A stretch of DNA of 64,000 nucleotides. Source: Rhodocyclaceae bacterium (lineage in GTDB: Bacteria > Pseudomonadota > Gammaproteobacteria > Burkholderiales > Rhodocyclaceae). The stretch covers positions 62,001 through 126,000 of the forward strand of contig JAQTNA010000002.1 of assembly GCA_028714035.1 (NCBI GenBank). Reading direction: 5' to 3'. Position 1 is the first letter of the stretch. The number at the start of each line of letters is the position of its first letter. Below are positions 1 through 7,988 of the stretch, piece by piece. A program made the translations under genes and the position numbers. Under the pieces are notes generated by a model. It made no database searches. It saw only the letters and a list, made by a program, of their open reading frames with translations, and was not told where the DNA came from.

Positions 1-772
1 AAGCATAGGCCATGCGCTCCCTCCCCTCGTTGGCCGGCTCACCCCCTTCATGCCAGGCCAGCAGGCCGTCCTTCACCGCCATGATGCCGGAACGGGCCAG
101 GGCATCGGTCATGGGGTTGGCTCGGGTGGAGACGAAGGATTCCAGGAGTTGGGTGAAGGCATCCATGCCGTCGGCGGCGATCAATTCGGGCGGACAGGTG
201 GCGAGCAGGTCCGGGTCCACCACCGCCCACTCCGCCATCAGCTTGTCGTCCCGGAAGGACTTCTTGAAGCCATCCGGCCCCTGGACGGAGAGCACCGCGT
301 TCTTGGTGGCTTCAGAACCCGTGCCGGCCGTGGTGGGCACGGCGATGAAGGGCGTGGCCGGCCCCCGGTAAGGCAATTCCGGCCCCACGCCCTCCAGGTG
401 GTGATCCATGACGGAATTCCCCGGTTTCAGGAGGCCGGCGATGGCCTTGGCCGCATCCAGGGCGCTGCCGCCGCCGATGCCCAGCACCGCATCGAATCCC
501 CCGTCCTTGAGGCTCGCCACCGCCTCGTCCACGAATCGGGGCGAAGGCTCGCCGGACACCGGCAGCACTTCCCAACTGAAGCCGCCGCCCTGAAGACGGG
601 AAAGAAGGGCTCTGCCCGCCTCGGACTCGGTGAAGGACTTCCTGCCCGTGATCAGGAGCAGGCGCTTGCCGTAGCTTCCGGCAATGTCCGGCAATCTGAT
701 CAAGCTTCCGCAGCCGAACTCGATCCTGGGCAGCCGGGCGATGGAAAAGGGGGGGATGAAGGGGGTGTCCAT
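1..772 (-). CDS. Iron-containing alcohol dehydrogenase, C-terminus beyond window
   Basis: The frame is open from an ATG at 772 to the window edge: about 257 residues of a family that usually has about 380. It shows the Fe-ADH nucleotide-binding signature GGGSALDAAKA near residue 100, then PTTAGTGSEATKN and a DAFTQLLESFVS block. At the usual metal-ligand pair DxxxH the second residue is Gln (DAFTQ), as I recall for one Fe-ADH subfamily. Expected role: NAD(P)-dependent oxidation or reduction of alcohols/aldehydes in the cytoplasm. The substrate cannot be read from the sequence. A REP element lies directly upstream. The stop and the last third of the protein are outside the window. Confidence 0.88.
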   Translation of the reverse strand, partial: MDTPFIPPFSIARLPRIEFGCGSLIRLPDIAGSYGKRLLLITGRKSFTESEAGRALLSRLQGGGFSWEVLPVSGEPSPRFVDEAVASLKDGGFDAVLGIGGGSALDAAKAIAGLLKPGNSVMDHHLEGVGPELPYRGPATPFIAVPTTAGTGSEATKNAVLSVQGPDGFKKSFRDDKLMAEWAVVDPDLLATCPPELIAADGMDAFTQLLESFVSTRANPMTDALARSGIMAVKDGLLAWHEGGEPANEGRERMAYA

Positions 773-791
773 GATCGTTTGAACCTTGCTT

Positions 792-856
792 TAGGTCGGG
801 ATTTATCCCGACAAGAACATGCATGAAGACCGATGTCGGGATAAATCCCGACCTAC
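792..856. repeat. REP-type paired palindrome, GTAGGTCGGG family
   Basis: Two hairpins of the form TAGGTCGGG-ATTTAT-CCCGAC face each other in inverted orientation about 20 bases apart. The outer ends read CTAC/GTAG, the usual head of REP sequences. Related copies lie at 19583-19648, 32851-32917 and 33823-33898. It sits between the divergently unrelated Fe-ADH start and the ABM gene stop. Confidence 0.75.
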
Positions 857-860
857 AGAG

Positions 861-1154
861 TCATTCCGGCAGCAGGCCGAGCCAGGGTTCGCCGCGACGG
901 GGCTCCGCCATCATCCCGGCCACCGCGTCGCGCCAGGCGGCGTAATGGGCGGTCTGCTTGTGGGCCGCCGCGTCCTCGGCCGAGGCGTAGCACTCGTACA
1001 GGATGAAGCGGGTCGGGTCGTCCGGCGCCTGCAAGACATCGAAGCGCCGATTGCCCGCTTCCCGGGTGGAGGCCTCATGGTTGGCGCGCGTAGCCTGGAT
1101 GAAGCCGGGAACCGACTCCGGCTTGACACGGACATGGACCAGGGTGACATGCAT
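861..1154 (-). CDS. Antibiotic biosynthesis monooxygenase (ABM) domain protein
   Basis: This 97-residue protein is a single ferredoxin-like ABM domain, beginning MHVTLVHVRVKPE and containing the HEASTREAGNRRFDVLQ and RFILYECYASAEDAAAHKQT segments typical of LsrG/YgiN-like quinol or autoinducer-processing enzymes. The family acts as small dimeric cytoplasmic enzymes without cofactors. The actual substrate is unknown here. It reads toward the Fe-ADH gene on the same strand, separated by a REP element, so co-transcription is possible but not shown. An in-frame start at 1154 gives the full domain. Confidence 0.82.
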   Translation of the reverse strand: MHVTLVHVRVKPESVPGFIQATRANHEASTREAGNRRFDVLQAPDDPTRFILYECYASAEDAAAHKQTAHYAAWRDAVAGMMAEPRRGEPWLGLLPE

Positions 1155-1236
1155 GGCGAGACTCCGGCGTGAAAGAACCTGGATTTTACGGCAGGCCGAT
1201 TGATGCTTTCATCCCTTTCGTGCTATCAACACCGCC

Positions 1237-1818
1237 ATGGCCACCTACTCCCTGATCTGCCACCCGGCTTCCCCCTGCACGGCCGTGAGCGCCCTGGAAG
1301 TTTCCGTCCACGCGGGGGCGGGAGGCCGCCTGACCCTCGCCTATCGGCTCAGCGGAGACATGGCCGGGCTGCTCCTGCCGGAGCCGGCGCCCCCCGGCCC
1401 GGCCGACGGGCTCTGGCGGCACACCTGTTTCGAGGCCTTCGTCGCGGTCAGCGGCGCGCCCGCCTATCGGGAATTCAATTTTTCGCCCTCAGGTCAGTGG
1501 GCCGCCTACGGTTTTTCCGACACCCGGCAAAGGGAGGAATCGTTCGTGCCGTCGGCGGCCCCGGATATCGCCCTGCGCCGCTTTCCCGACCGGCTGGAAC
1601 TGGATGCGACACTCCCGCCTGAACTGCTGCCCGGGAGGACGACGCTACAGTTAGGCCTGAGCGCCGTGATCGAGGCGGCAGGCGGCTCCCTTTCCTATTG
1701 GGCACTGGCGCACCCCGCCGAAAAACCGGACTTCCACCTGCGGGCCGGCTTCACGGCAAGACTGCCCCTCGGGCCTGAAATTCATCGGGCGAATGAATTC
1801 GCCCCTACATCACCGTAA
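1237..1818 (+). CDS. DOMON-like domain protein
   Basis: The 193-residue product has no signal peptide and matches the bacterial DOMON-like type: an N-terminal LICHPASPCTAV beta strand, LWRHTCFEAFVA, YREFNFSPSGQWAAYGF and a late YWALAHPAEKPDFH block. DOMON domains often bind heme or sugars, but no ligand can be assigned. The last dozen residues (EIHRANEFAPTSP) are translated from a REP palindrome at 1771-1808, so the native stop may have been lost when the repeat arrived. It ends 8 bases before the NamZ-type gene and may be transcribed with it. Confidence 0.8.
   Translation: MATYSLICHPASPCTAVSALEVSVHAGAGGRLTLAYRLSGDMAGLLLPEPAPPGPADGLWRHTCFEAFVAVSGAPAYREFNFSPSGQWAAYGFSDTRQREESFVPSAAPDIALRRFPDRLELDATLPPELLPGRTTLQLGLSAVIEAAGGSLSYWALAHPAEKPDFHLRAGFTARLPLGPEIHRANEFAPTSP
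1771..1808 (-). repeat. REP-type palindrome, GTAGGGGCGAATTC family, inside a gene end
   Basis: Read on the minus strand this begins GTAGGGGCGAATTC and contains the palindrome GGGCGAATGAATTCGCCC (1787-1804). The GTAG head fits REP sequences. A related arm (GGGGCAAATTCATTCGCCC) occurs at 40228-40246. It lies inside the 3' end of the DOMON-like gene and supplies its last codons. Confidence 0.6.
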
Positions 1819-1826
1819 GAATCAAC

Positions 1827-3041
1827 ATGCCTGCCCCTATTCGCTTCGGCCTGGATCGCCTGATCCAGCAACCTGACCTGCGCCGCCCCCTTCAGGGCCG
1901 GCGCGTGGCCCTGCTGGCCCATCCCGCCTCCGTCACGCTTGATCTGACCCATGCCCTGGATGCGCTTTCGGCGTGTGCCGACCTGAAACTCACGGCCGCC
2001 TTCGGCCCCCAGCACGGCCTGCGCGGCGACAAGCAGGACAACATGATGGAATCCCCGGATTTCCTGGATCCGCGCCACGGCATTCCGGTGTTCAGCCTCT
2101 ACGGCGAGGTGCGCCGGCCGACGGCGGCCATGATGGACACGTTCGACGTACTGCTGGTGGATCTCCAGGACCTGGGCTGCCGCATCTACACCTTCATCAC
2201 CACCCTGCGCTACGTGCTGGAGGCCGCCGCCATCCATGGCAAGGCGGTGTGGGTGCTGGACCGCCCCAACCCCGCCGGACGGCCGGTGGAAGGATTGACG
2301 CTCAGGCCCGATTGGGAAAGTTTCGTCGGCGCCGGCCCCATGCCCATGCGCCACGGCCTGACCCTGGGGGAACTGGGCCACTGGTTCATCGCCACGTTGA
2401 AATTGGACGTGGACTACCGGGTGATCGCCATGGACGGCTGGCGGCCGGCGGAAGGCCCGGGCTACGGCTGGCCGCTCGGTGAGCGCACCTGGATCAATCC
2501 CAGCCCCAACGCACCCAATCTGTCCATGGCCCGGGCCTACGCCGGCACGGTGATGCTGGAAGGCACCACCTTGTCGGAGGGCCGGGGCACCACGCGGCCG
2601 CTGGAACTCTTCGGTGCGCCCGACCTGGATGCTCACGCGCTCCTGAAGGAGATGCGGGCTCTGGCGCCGGAGTGGCTGGCCGGCTGTATGTTAAGGGAAT
2701 GCTGGTTCGAGCCCACCTTCCACAAGCACGCGGGCAAACTCTGCAATGGCATCCAGATTCACGTCGAGGACGGCAGCTACCGGCATGACGAGTTCCAGCC
2801 CTGGCGCGTCATGGCCCTGGCCTTCAAGGCCATCCGCCGTCTCCAACCCGACTACCCCCTGTGGCGCGACTTCCCTTACGAATACGAACATGAGCGCCTG
2901 GCGATTGATTTAATCGTCGGCTCGCCCCTGCTCAGGGAATGGGTGGACGACCCCGCCGCCACGCCTTCCGACCTGGACGCCCTCACCCAGCCCGACGAGA
3001 AAGCCTGGCTGGAAGAACGGGTTAAGTACCTGCTGTACTGA
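1827..3041 (+). CDS. DUF1343 / NamZ-type exo-beta-N-acetylmuramidase-like protein
   Basis: A 404-residue protein covering the whole DUF1343 fold: FGPQHGLRGDKQDNM, FSLYGEVRRPT, LLVDLQDLGCRIYTFITTL, DRPNPAGRPVEG, LTLGELGHWF and NAPNLSMARAY. NamZ from Bacillus removes non-reducing-end MurNAc from peptidoglycan fragments, and the family is tied to cell-wall recycling. No signal peptide is seen, which suggests a cytoplasmic role on imported muropeptides (inference). It follows the DOMON-like gene by 8 bases. Start ATG at 1827 gives the normal family length. Confidence 0.85.
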   Translation: MPAPIRFGLDRLIQQPDLRRPLQGRRVALLAHPASVTLDLTHALDALSACADLKLTAAFGPQHGLRGDKQDNMMESPDFLDPRHGIPVFSLYGEVRRPTAAMMDTFDVLLVDLQDLGCRIYTFITTLRYVLEAAAIHGKAVWVLDRPNPAGRPVEGLTLRPDWESFVGAGPMPMRHGLTLGELGHWFIATLKLDVDYRVIAMDGWRPAEGPGYGWPLGERTWINPSPNAPNLSMARAYAGTVMLEGTTLSEGRGTTRPLELFGAPDLDAHALLKEMRALAPEWLAGCMLRECWFEPTFHKHAGKLCNGIQIHVEDGSYRHDEFQPWRVMALAFKAIRRLQPDYPLWRDFPYEYEHERLAIDLIVGSPLLREWVDDPAATPSDLDALTQPDEKAWLEERVKYLLY

Positions 3042-3070
3042 CGAAAGTCAAAACCTCACCGAAAAATGAC

Positions 3071-3331
3071 TTACGCGGCGCGGAGTTCTTCGCGCAGGAC
3101 TTCGCGGAGTTTGGCGACGGTGAGGGGTTCGACGTCCTGGCCGCTGGCGGATGCCACGGTGGCGCGCAGCGCCGCATTGATCATGGTCTGGTAGCCGGTG
3201 CCCCGGGCTTCGGCCCTGGCACGGAAATACTCCAGAATGTCGTCGTCCAGCATGATGGTGATACGGGTCTTGCCCGGAGAGGGAATGACCGCCCCGCGCT
3301 TGCCCTGGCTGAAATCATATTGGTCACGCAT
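3071..3331 (-). CDS. brnA: BrnA-type antitoxin
   Basis: The 86-residue product starts MRDQYDFSQGKRGAVI and carries the ribbon-helix-helix core TRITIMLDDDILEYFRARAE followed by GYQTMINAALR, as in BrnA antitoxins. In BrnTA systems BrnA binds and neutralises the BrnT ribonuclease and represses the shared promoter. Its ATG at 3329-3331 overlaps the toxin stop (3324-3326), the usual toxin-first arrangement. The upstream toxin reading frame is broken, so this may be a surviving antitoxin without an active partner. Confidence 0.85.
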   Translation of the reverse strand: MRDQYDFSQGKRGAVIPSPGKTRITIMLDDDILEYFRARAEARGTGYQTMINAALRATVASASGQDVEPLTVAKLREVLREELRAA

Positions 3332-3589
3332 GATAATGCTCCGTTTCGCCACGACTGGCTTTGCGCGCGGAGATGAGGCGAACCTTCTCTTCGCGCTGGG
3401 TATATACGACCGCCAGGACACGGCCCAGAGTATCCATCCCCAGGGTGACAAACCGTTGCTCCCCCTCGGCATCCGGGTCTTCGATGGCCACGGCGCGGGG
3501 ATCGCGCAAGGCTTGCCCGCGTGGGCAAAGCTGACGCGGTGTTTCCTCAGATTGGCCTGAGCCTTGACCGGATCGAACTCCATGTCCAT
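3324..3589 (-). pseudogene. brnT: BrnT-type toxin, frameshifted
   Basis: The frame starting MDMEFDPVKAQANLRKHRVSF matches the BrnT N-terminus. The rest of the protein (QALRDPRAVAIEDPDAEGE, VVYTQREEKVRLISARKAS, EHYHA) continues in another frame ending at 3324. The switch lies around 3513-3517 at GCGGGCAAG; one extra G there would join both halves into a normal BrnT of about 88 residues. This is either a real inactivating deletion in a G run or a sequence error. BrnT is an RNase-like toxin that inhibits translation. The start at 3589 (or 3583) lacks an obvious ribosome binding site. Confidence 0.75.
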
Positions 3590-3597
3590 GGGGCAAC

Positions 3598-3612
3598 CAT
3601 ACACATCGTATG
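3598..3612. promoter_or_regulatory. Candidate operator palindrome upstream of brnTA
   Basis: CATACACATCGTATG is a 5-5-5 palindrome just upstream of the toxin start, next to an AT-rich stretch (TATAAT on the plus strand at 3615-3620). Its position fits autoregulation by the ribbon-helix-helix antitoxin. This is inferred from symmetry only. Confidence 0.35.
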
Positions 3613-3663
3613 CATATAATCAAGAGACCGGCAGGAGACAGAGGCTCCCTCATGCTCAGGGTT

Positions 3664-3702
3664 CCTTCGCGGCCCTTCGCGCCTTCGCGTCTTTGCGGTG
3701 AG
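3664..3702 (+). repeat. Partial arm of ACCGCAGAGACGC-type dispersed repeat
   Basis: The segment CGCGCCTTCGCGTCTTTGCGGT (two overlapping parts, about 3676-3700) matches one arm of the long inverted repeats at 8235-8360, 16844-16962, 37024-37103 and 62153-62280. The second arm is not seen nearby, so this appears to be a degraded copy. Confidence 0.45.
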
Positions 3703-3749
3703 GTGTTGACGTTCCGACCTGCTTTATACTTGAGAAAATCACAAGGGTA

Positions 3750-3778
3750 TTGACAACACCCCGCCAATGCCGTTAGAT
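3750..3778 (+). promoter_or_regulatory. Sigma70-type promoter for the peroxiredoxin gene
   Basis: TTGACA (3750-3755) and TTAGAT (3773-3778) are 17 bases apart, a near-consensus sigma70 promoter. Transcription would begin about 40 bases before the peroxiredoxin start codon. Confidence 0.6.
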
Positions 3779-3794
3779 TGCGGATTCCCCCGAC

Positions 3795-3808
3795 TTAATC
3801 CAGATCAA
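3795..3808. promoter_or_regulatory. Candidate FNR/CRP-type box in the peroxiredoxin leader
   Basis: TTAATCCAGATCAA matches the FNR consensus TTGAT-N4-ATCAA at nine of ten defined positions. It lies between the predicted transcription start and the ribosome binding site, where a bound regulator would more likely repress than activate. Confidence 0.35.
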
Positions 3809-3826
3809 TTCAGAAGGAGAAAAAAT

Positions 3827-4432
3827 ATGGCCGTACTCGTTGGCAAGAAAGCCCCTGACTTCACCGCCGCCGCCGTCCTGGGCGATAACAGCATCGTCGG
3901 TGACTTCAATTTCGCAGCAGCCACCGCCGGCAAGCCCGCGGTGCTGTTCTTCTACCCCCTGGACTTCACCTTCGTCTGCCCGTCCGAGCTGATCGCCTTC
4001 GATCACCGCCTGGACGAGTTCAAGAAGCGCGGCGTGGAAGTGATCGGCGTCTCCATTGACTCCCAATTCACCCACCTGGCCTGGAAGAACACGCCGGTGA
4101 ACAACGGCGGCATCGGCCAGGTCCGCTACACCCTGGTGGCCGACGTGAAGCACGAAATCTGCAAGGCCTACGACGTGGAACTGGAAGGCGCCGGCGTCGC
4201 CCTGCGCGGTTCCTTCCTGATTGACAAGACCGGCACCGTGATGCACCAGGTGGTCAACATGCTGCCCCTGGGCCGCGACATTGACGAAATGCTGCGCATG
4301 GTGGACGCCCTGCAATTCTTCGAGGAACACGGCGAAGTCTGCCCGGCCGGCTGGAACAAGGGCAAGCCCGGCATGAAGGCTTCCACCGCCGGTGTGGCCG
4401 AATACCTGGCCCAGAACGCCGAGAAGCTGTAA
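3827..4432 (+). CDS. Typical 2-Cys peroxiredoxin (AhpC/Prx1 type)
   Basis: The 201-residue enzyme reduces hydrogen peroxide and organic peroxides in the cytoplasm. The peroxidatic cysteine is in FYPLDFTFVCPSE (about residue 50) and the resolving cysteine is in GEVCPAGW (about residue 169), with the normal C-terminal helix, so it belongs to the typical dimeric/decameric 2-Cys group. The start at 3827 is set by AGGAGA at 3815-3820; a longer upstream frame adds 20 residues but lacks this site. It is a single-gene unit with its own promoter and a strong terminator. No AhpF-type reductase is next to it, so the reductant is probably thioredoxin (inference). Confidence 0.95.
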   Translation: MAVLVGKKAPDFTAAAVLGDNSIVGDFNFAAATAGKPAVLFFYPLDFTFVCPSELIAFDHRLDEFKKRGVEVIGVSIDSQFTHLAWKNTPVNNGGIGQVRYTLVADVKHEICKAYDVELEGAGVALRGSFLIDKTGTVMHQVVNMLPLGRDIDEMLRMVDALQFFEEHGEVCPAGWNKGKPGMKASTAGVAEYLAQNAEKL

Positions 4433-4464
4433 GCCTGCCATCCGGCCGCCCGGCCGGATTCGCG

Positions 4465-4501
4465 AAAAGCCCCTCCCGCCGCCAGGCCGGAGGGGATTTT
4501 T
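4465..4501. terminator. Bidirectional rho-independent terminator
   Basis: CCCCTCC (4470-4476) pairs with GGAGGGG (4489-4495), with AAAA before and TTTTT after the stem. It can end transcription of the peroxiredoxin on the plus strand and of the 4.5-6.7 kb gene group on the minus strand. Confidence 0.8.
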
Positions 4502-4514
4502 CATCCCGGTCAAG

Positions 4515-5150
4515 CTACCAGGACAGGATGGCCTGCTGCCGCTGGGGGCCGATGCCGGCCTTTTCCATGGCCCGCCGCACTTCCTGGCGATCCACCGGCG
4601 CCCTGGTATAGAAGCGTTTGATGAATCGAGAGGCACCCTCGCTCACCTCCGTATCGAGCGCCCGTACGCTCCACTGAAGCCGGCCTCGCTCGATCTTGTT
4701 CCGGTTTTCCTGGATCGCTCGGAGATATTCCGCGCGCTGTTCGGGGTCGTGAATCTGGTTCGGGTCCACTCCGGGCATATAGCCAGGCGCGCCTGCTTTC
4801 TTTGGTGGAGCAACCCGCAGCAGGGGCATATCGTCGGGATCAAAACTGGGATCTTTCGCGGCATCCACACGGGCGAGAATCACCATCCAGGTCACGAGGG
4901 TCTGCAAGCGCACCTCCTGCCGCTCCCCGTGCCCTTCCACCGCCAGGAGGTCCACGCCTTCCAGCTTCTCTCCGGCCTGCTGCAACAGGGCCAGATCCGG
5001 GCTCGTATCGTATTTCACCACCGCCGCCCGTGCGGCCTGAATCAGTTCCAACATCTTGCCTCCCCGTTCACCCTTCGCCAGCGCGCCGGGCATGCAGCCA
5101 AATATAAAGGCCAGGGCCAGGACGACTCCGGCCACACGCTTCCATCCCAT
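4515..5150 (-). CDS. Exported protein of unknown function
   Basis: A 211-residue protein with a clear N-terminal signal sequence (MGWKRVAGVVLALAFIF then GCMPGALAKG). Cleavage after ALA is plausible; the Cys in IFGC is a poor lipobox because of the Phe at -2, so a lipoprotein is possible but less likely. The mature part is mostly helical and charged (LELIQAARAAVVKYD, EQRAEYLRAIQENRNKIER), with no family I can name. It is the last of three minus-strand genes, starting 9 bases after the stop of the Ig-like-domain gene, so the three probably form one transcript. Confidence 0.65.
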   Translation of the reverse strand: MGWKRVAGVVLALAFIFGCMPGALAKGERGGKMLELIQAARAAVVKYDTSPDLALLQQAGEKLEGVDLLAVEGHGERQEVRLQTLVTWMVILARVDAAKDPSFDPDDMPLLRVAPPKKAGAPGYMPGVDPNQIHDPEQRAEYLRAIQENRNKIERGRLQWSVRALDTEVSEGASRFIKRFYTRAPVDRQEVRRAMEKAGIGPQRQQAILSW

Positions 5151-5159
5151 AGACCCTCC

Positions 5160-5975
5160 TCATGCCGCCGCTGTGGCGTCTCCCACCTGGGCATGGGCGA
5201 CGGCACCCGCCTTGCTCGCCGTCAGCCCGCCCGTGGCGTCGCAATGAACCCGCTGGTGTACCGTGGTCAAGGTATGCCAGGCACCCGCCGCCCCGACGCG
5301 CCATTGCCATGGGATGGCGAAATGCTCCCTGCCCGTCTGCGGCGCAACCCAGGGAGCGCACGGAGTCGGGCAACAGCCGGAGTAGACATGATCGTTGGCA
5401 TCCATCTTCGTCCCTTTCCCGGAAACCACCTGGGTCGTCGCGCCGAGGCCGTTCGGGTTCGGGCCATGCCCGTGTCCATTCTGGCAGGCATAGACCCCAT
5501 CCGCCGTACAAGCAATTTCGAGCTCCAGGAATTGCACGCGATAGAAATTCACGTCGTCCGGAGCGAGAAATATGTTGGTCAACATGCCGACATTGGCATA
5601 GGTCTGGTTGTGCTCCACCTGATGCGGATGGAGGCGGGTCATATGCACACTGCCCGGGGCAACGATGGTGAAGGCAATAGTGGCGCTACAGCCGCCGCCG
5701 GTGGCCGTCAGGGTAGTCGTTCCGGCGGCGTTCGGCGCAGTAAAGGTGATCGTGGCGCCGCTGGCGCTGGACAGGTTGCCGTCTCCAGCCTTGGTCCAGG
5801 TGGCCGCTCCCAGCGAATAGGTCACACGCACCCGCTCCCCCACGCCCAGTCGGGTGCGCGCCCGGTTTGGCGGCTGGGTCATGACGGTCTGGGAAGTGAT
5901 CGTGGCGCCGGCACAGGGGCAAGGCATGACGGCCCCACCCTCTCCGGAACCGTCGGGACTGGGTTCGGTGGCCAT
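5160..5975 (-). CDS. Unknown protein with an Ig-like beta domain
   Basis: The 271-residue protein has no signal peptide. The N-terminus holds a CPCAG motif, then about residues 30-110 look like a bacterial Ig-like beta domain (VGERVRVTYSLG, ATITFTAPNAAGTTTLTA, CSATIAFTIV). The C-terminal part is rich in His, Cys and Gly (ACQNGHGHGPN, YSGCCPTPCAPWV, VHQRVHCDATGG). I do not recognise the family. Its ATG overlaps the stop of the upstream gene by one base (TAATG), implying translational coupling. Similar Ig-like pieces occur in proteins around secretion and toxin loci, but the link is weak here. Confidence 0.6.
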   Translation of the reverse strand: MATEPSPDGSGEGGAVMPCPCAGATITSQTVMTQPPNRARTRLGVGERVRVTYSLGAATWTKAGDGNLSSASGATITFTAPNAAGTTTLTATGGGCSATIAFTIVAPGSVHMTRLHPHQVEHNQTYANVGMLTNIFLAPDDVNFYRVQFLELEIACTADGVYACQNGHGHGPNPNGLGATTQVVSGKGTKMDANDHVYSGCCPTPCAPWVAPQTGREHFAIPWQWRVGAAGAWHTLTTVHQRVHCDATGGLTASKAGAVAHAQVGDATAAA

Positions 5976-6715
5976 TATGTTGTCGCCTCCCTGATTTCCC
6001 TGGCCCAGGCCAGCGCAAAGGCTTTCGCCCGGTTCAGCAGATTCTCCACACCACCGCCATGCAGCCCGTCCCCGATCCAGGGATAAAGGGGATCAGACGC
6101 GGCTCCATGCCCGAAGCGGAACATGAGCGACAAATACAGGGCCGCCGCGGCCGGAGCCTCCCCGCCCAAGGCCAGGGTTTCCGATTGCGCCTGGCGCACG
6201 AGCACATCCAGTGCTTCCGGCCCCAGGTAGGCCATGCGTTCCGGATGCAACTGCTCGATCAGGGAAGGCGCGAAGCGGCGCAGGTCTTGCCCGCTGGTCT
6301 CCAGGGTCTGCCTGTCCAGTTGGCCGAAGCGCTCCAGCGCCGCGGCGCCCCCATCCCCGCGCAGGGTGCGGCCGAAATACAGGCTCGTGTGCCAGCGCAA
6401 CAGTTGCACCCGCTCGAAGGCGGAAACTCCCTCCATGTTCAGGAGGAAGGGGCGAAGCCAAAGATACTGGGGATCGGTGTCAAAACCACAGCCGAACGCC
6501 AGCATCAGGTCCAGGTAGAAGTCCACGGCCTGGCTCAGGCCATACCCCCGCGTCCGGGCCAGCGCCAACCGGGCCACGGCCTCCAGGCCCGCCGGCGTCG
6601 CCGACCGCGCCAGCACGGGATGAGACGCCTGGAGACGGGGCACGGCAGACCGGACGAAACCGTCATCCATGGACTGATTCAGGCGCTCCATCTGACTGCT
6701 GCTGATGGCAAACAT
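5975..6715 (-). CDS. Unknown helical protein, first gene of a three-gene unit
   Basis: A 246-residue, mainly helical protein. The start (MFAISSSQMERLNQSMDDGFV) and the segments ARTRGYGLSQAVDFYLDLML and LALAWAREI-like C-terminal helices resemble a type of hypothetical protein that I recall near type VI secretion or PAAR-type effector loci; this resemblance is from memory and not verified. No signal peptide or membrane segment is seen. It is the first gene of a unit reading 6715 to 4515 with almost no spacers, and is divergent from dusB. Confidence 0.6.
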   Translation of the reverse strand: MFAISSSQMERLNQSMDDGFVRSAVPRLQASHPVLARSATPAGLEAVARLALARTRGYGLSQAVDFYLDLMLAFGCGFDTDPQYLWLRPFLLNMEGVSAFERVQLLRWHTSLYFGRTLRGDGGAAALERFGQLDRQTLETSGQDLRRFAPSLIEQLHPERMAYLGPEALDVLVRQAQSETLALGGEAPAAAALYLSLMFRFGHGAASDPLYPWIGDGLHGGGVENLLNRAKAFALAWAREIREATT

Positions 6716-6962
6716 GGCGTCCCCACAAAAATGAGGTGTTCAGACGATCGTCCTGCAGACCCCGGCTTGCGCTGGGTCGAGGAACGCATCTTTGCGCCCC
6801 GGAATGGGATACTACGCGCCCAATGGCTTGTTGCACAACCGCCGCGAAAATGGCCTCCGTTTCAGCCTCGCTACGCTTGCCGGACGGGAAACCTTGTTGC
6901 CCGACCACTCACAGGTCTGCCGGACTGGAGTAGAATTTCGCCCTTCCCCGTTTCCGTCCCGG

Positions 6963-7988
6963 ATGATGCAATTCTGCGGCTTCACCCTCAAGAACAACCT
7001 GTTCGTGGCGCCCATGGCGGGGGTCACGGATCGGCCTTTCCGTCAGCTTTGCAAGAAGCTGGGCGCGGGCCTGGCCGTGTCCGAGATGGTGACATCCAAC
7101 TCGCTCCTCTACGGCAGCGCCAAGACGCGGCGCCGGGCCGACCACGCAGGCGAGGTGGAGCCGGTTTCCGTGCAGATCGCGGGCGCCGACCCGAGCATGA
7201 TGGCCCGCGCCGCCCGGCACAACGTGGATAACGGCGCCCAGATCATAGACATCAACATGGGCTGCCCGGCGAAGAAGGTGTGCAACGTCATGGCCGGCTC
7301 GGCGCTGATGCAGGACGAGGCCCTGGTGGCGCGCATTCTGGAAGCGGTGGTCTCCGCCGTGCCGGATACGCCGGTGACGCTGAAATTCCGCACCGGCTGG
7401 AACCAGGAGAACAGGAACGCCGCAGCCATCGCCCGCATCGCCGAGGAATCGGGCGTGCGCGCCATCGCCATCCACGGCAGGACGCGGGCCTGCCAGTATC
7501 GAGGCGAAGCCGAGTACGACACCATCGCCGAGGTAAAGACCCGGGTCTCCATCCCGCTCATCGCCAACGGTGACATCACCAGCCCGGAAAAGGCCCGGTT
7601 CGTGCTGGCGCACACGGGCGCGGACGGCGTCATGATCGGCCGCGCGGCCCAGGGACGCCCCTGGATATTCCGCGAAATCGAGCATTACCTGAAAACCGGC
7701 GAACTGCTGCCGCCGCCCCTCGTGACGGAGATTCATGCCATCCTGCTGAGCCACCTGGCAGACCTCTACGCCTTCTACGGCGAAGAGACCGGCGTGCGCG
7801 TGGCCCGGAAACATATCTCCTGGTACACCAAGGGACTCGCGGGTTCCGCCGTGTTCCGGCACCGCATGAACACGCTGCCCACCGTGGCGGAACAACTCGC
7901 CGCCACGGACGACTTTTTCGCCCGTCAGGCCGAGCGGAGCGAACGCCTCTATTACCTGGACGATACTCTGGAGGAACTGGCGGCATGA
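6963..7988 (+). CDS. dusB: tRNA-dihydrouridine synthase B
   Basis: The 341-residue flavoenzyme reduces uridines in the tRNA D-loop. It has the N-terminal VAPMAGVTDRPFRQLC motif, the catalytic-cysteine region INMGCPAKKVCN, KFRTGW, AIHGRTRACQYRG, ANGDITSP and the FMN-binding GADGVMIGRAAQGRPWIF. The start is placed at 6963 (ATGATGCAATTC) because longer upstream frames are not protein-like. Its stop overlaps the fis start, a standard proteobacterial dusB-fis pair. Confidence 0.95.
   Translation: MMQFCGFTLKNNLFVAPMAGVTDRPFRQLCKKLGAGLAVSEMVTSNSLLYGSAKTRRRADHAGEVEPVSVQIAGADPSMMARAARHNVDNGAQIIDINMGCPAKKVCNVMAGSALMQDEALVARILEAVVSAVPDTPVTLKFRTGWNQENRNAAAIARIAEESGVRAIAIHGRTRACQYRGEAEYDTIAEVKTRVSIPLIANGDITSPEKARFVLAHTGADGVMIGRAAQGRPWIFREIEHYLKTGELLPPPLVTEIHAILLSHLADLYAFYGEETGVRVARKHISWYTKGLAGSAVFRHRMNTLPTVAEQLAATDDFFARQAERSERLYYLDDTLEELAA

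Noticed and set aside
4392-6086. A 564-codon plus-strand frame opposite the three unknown genes
   Set aside because: The minus strand has coupled starts and stops, a signal peptide and an Ig-like domain; the plus frame is Arg/Pro-rich and begins inside the peroxiredoxin gene.
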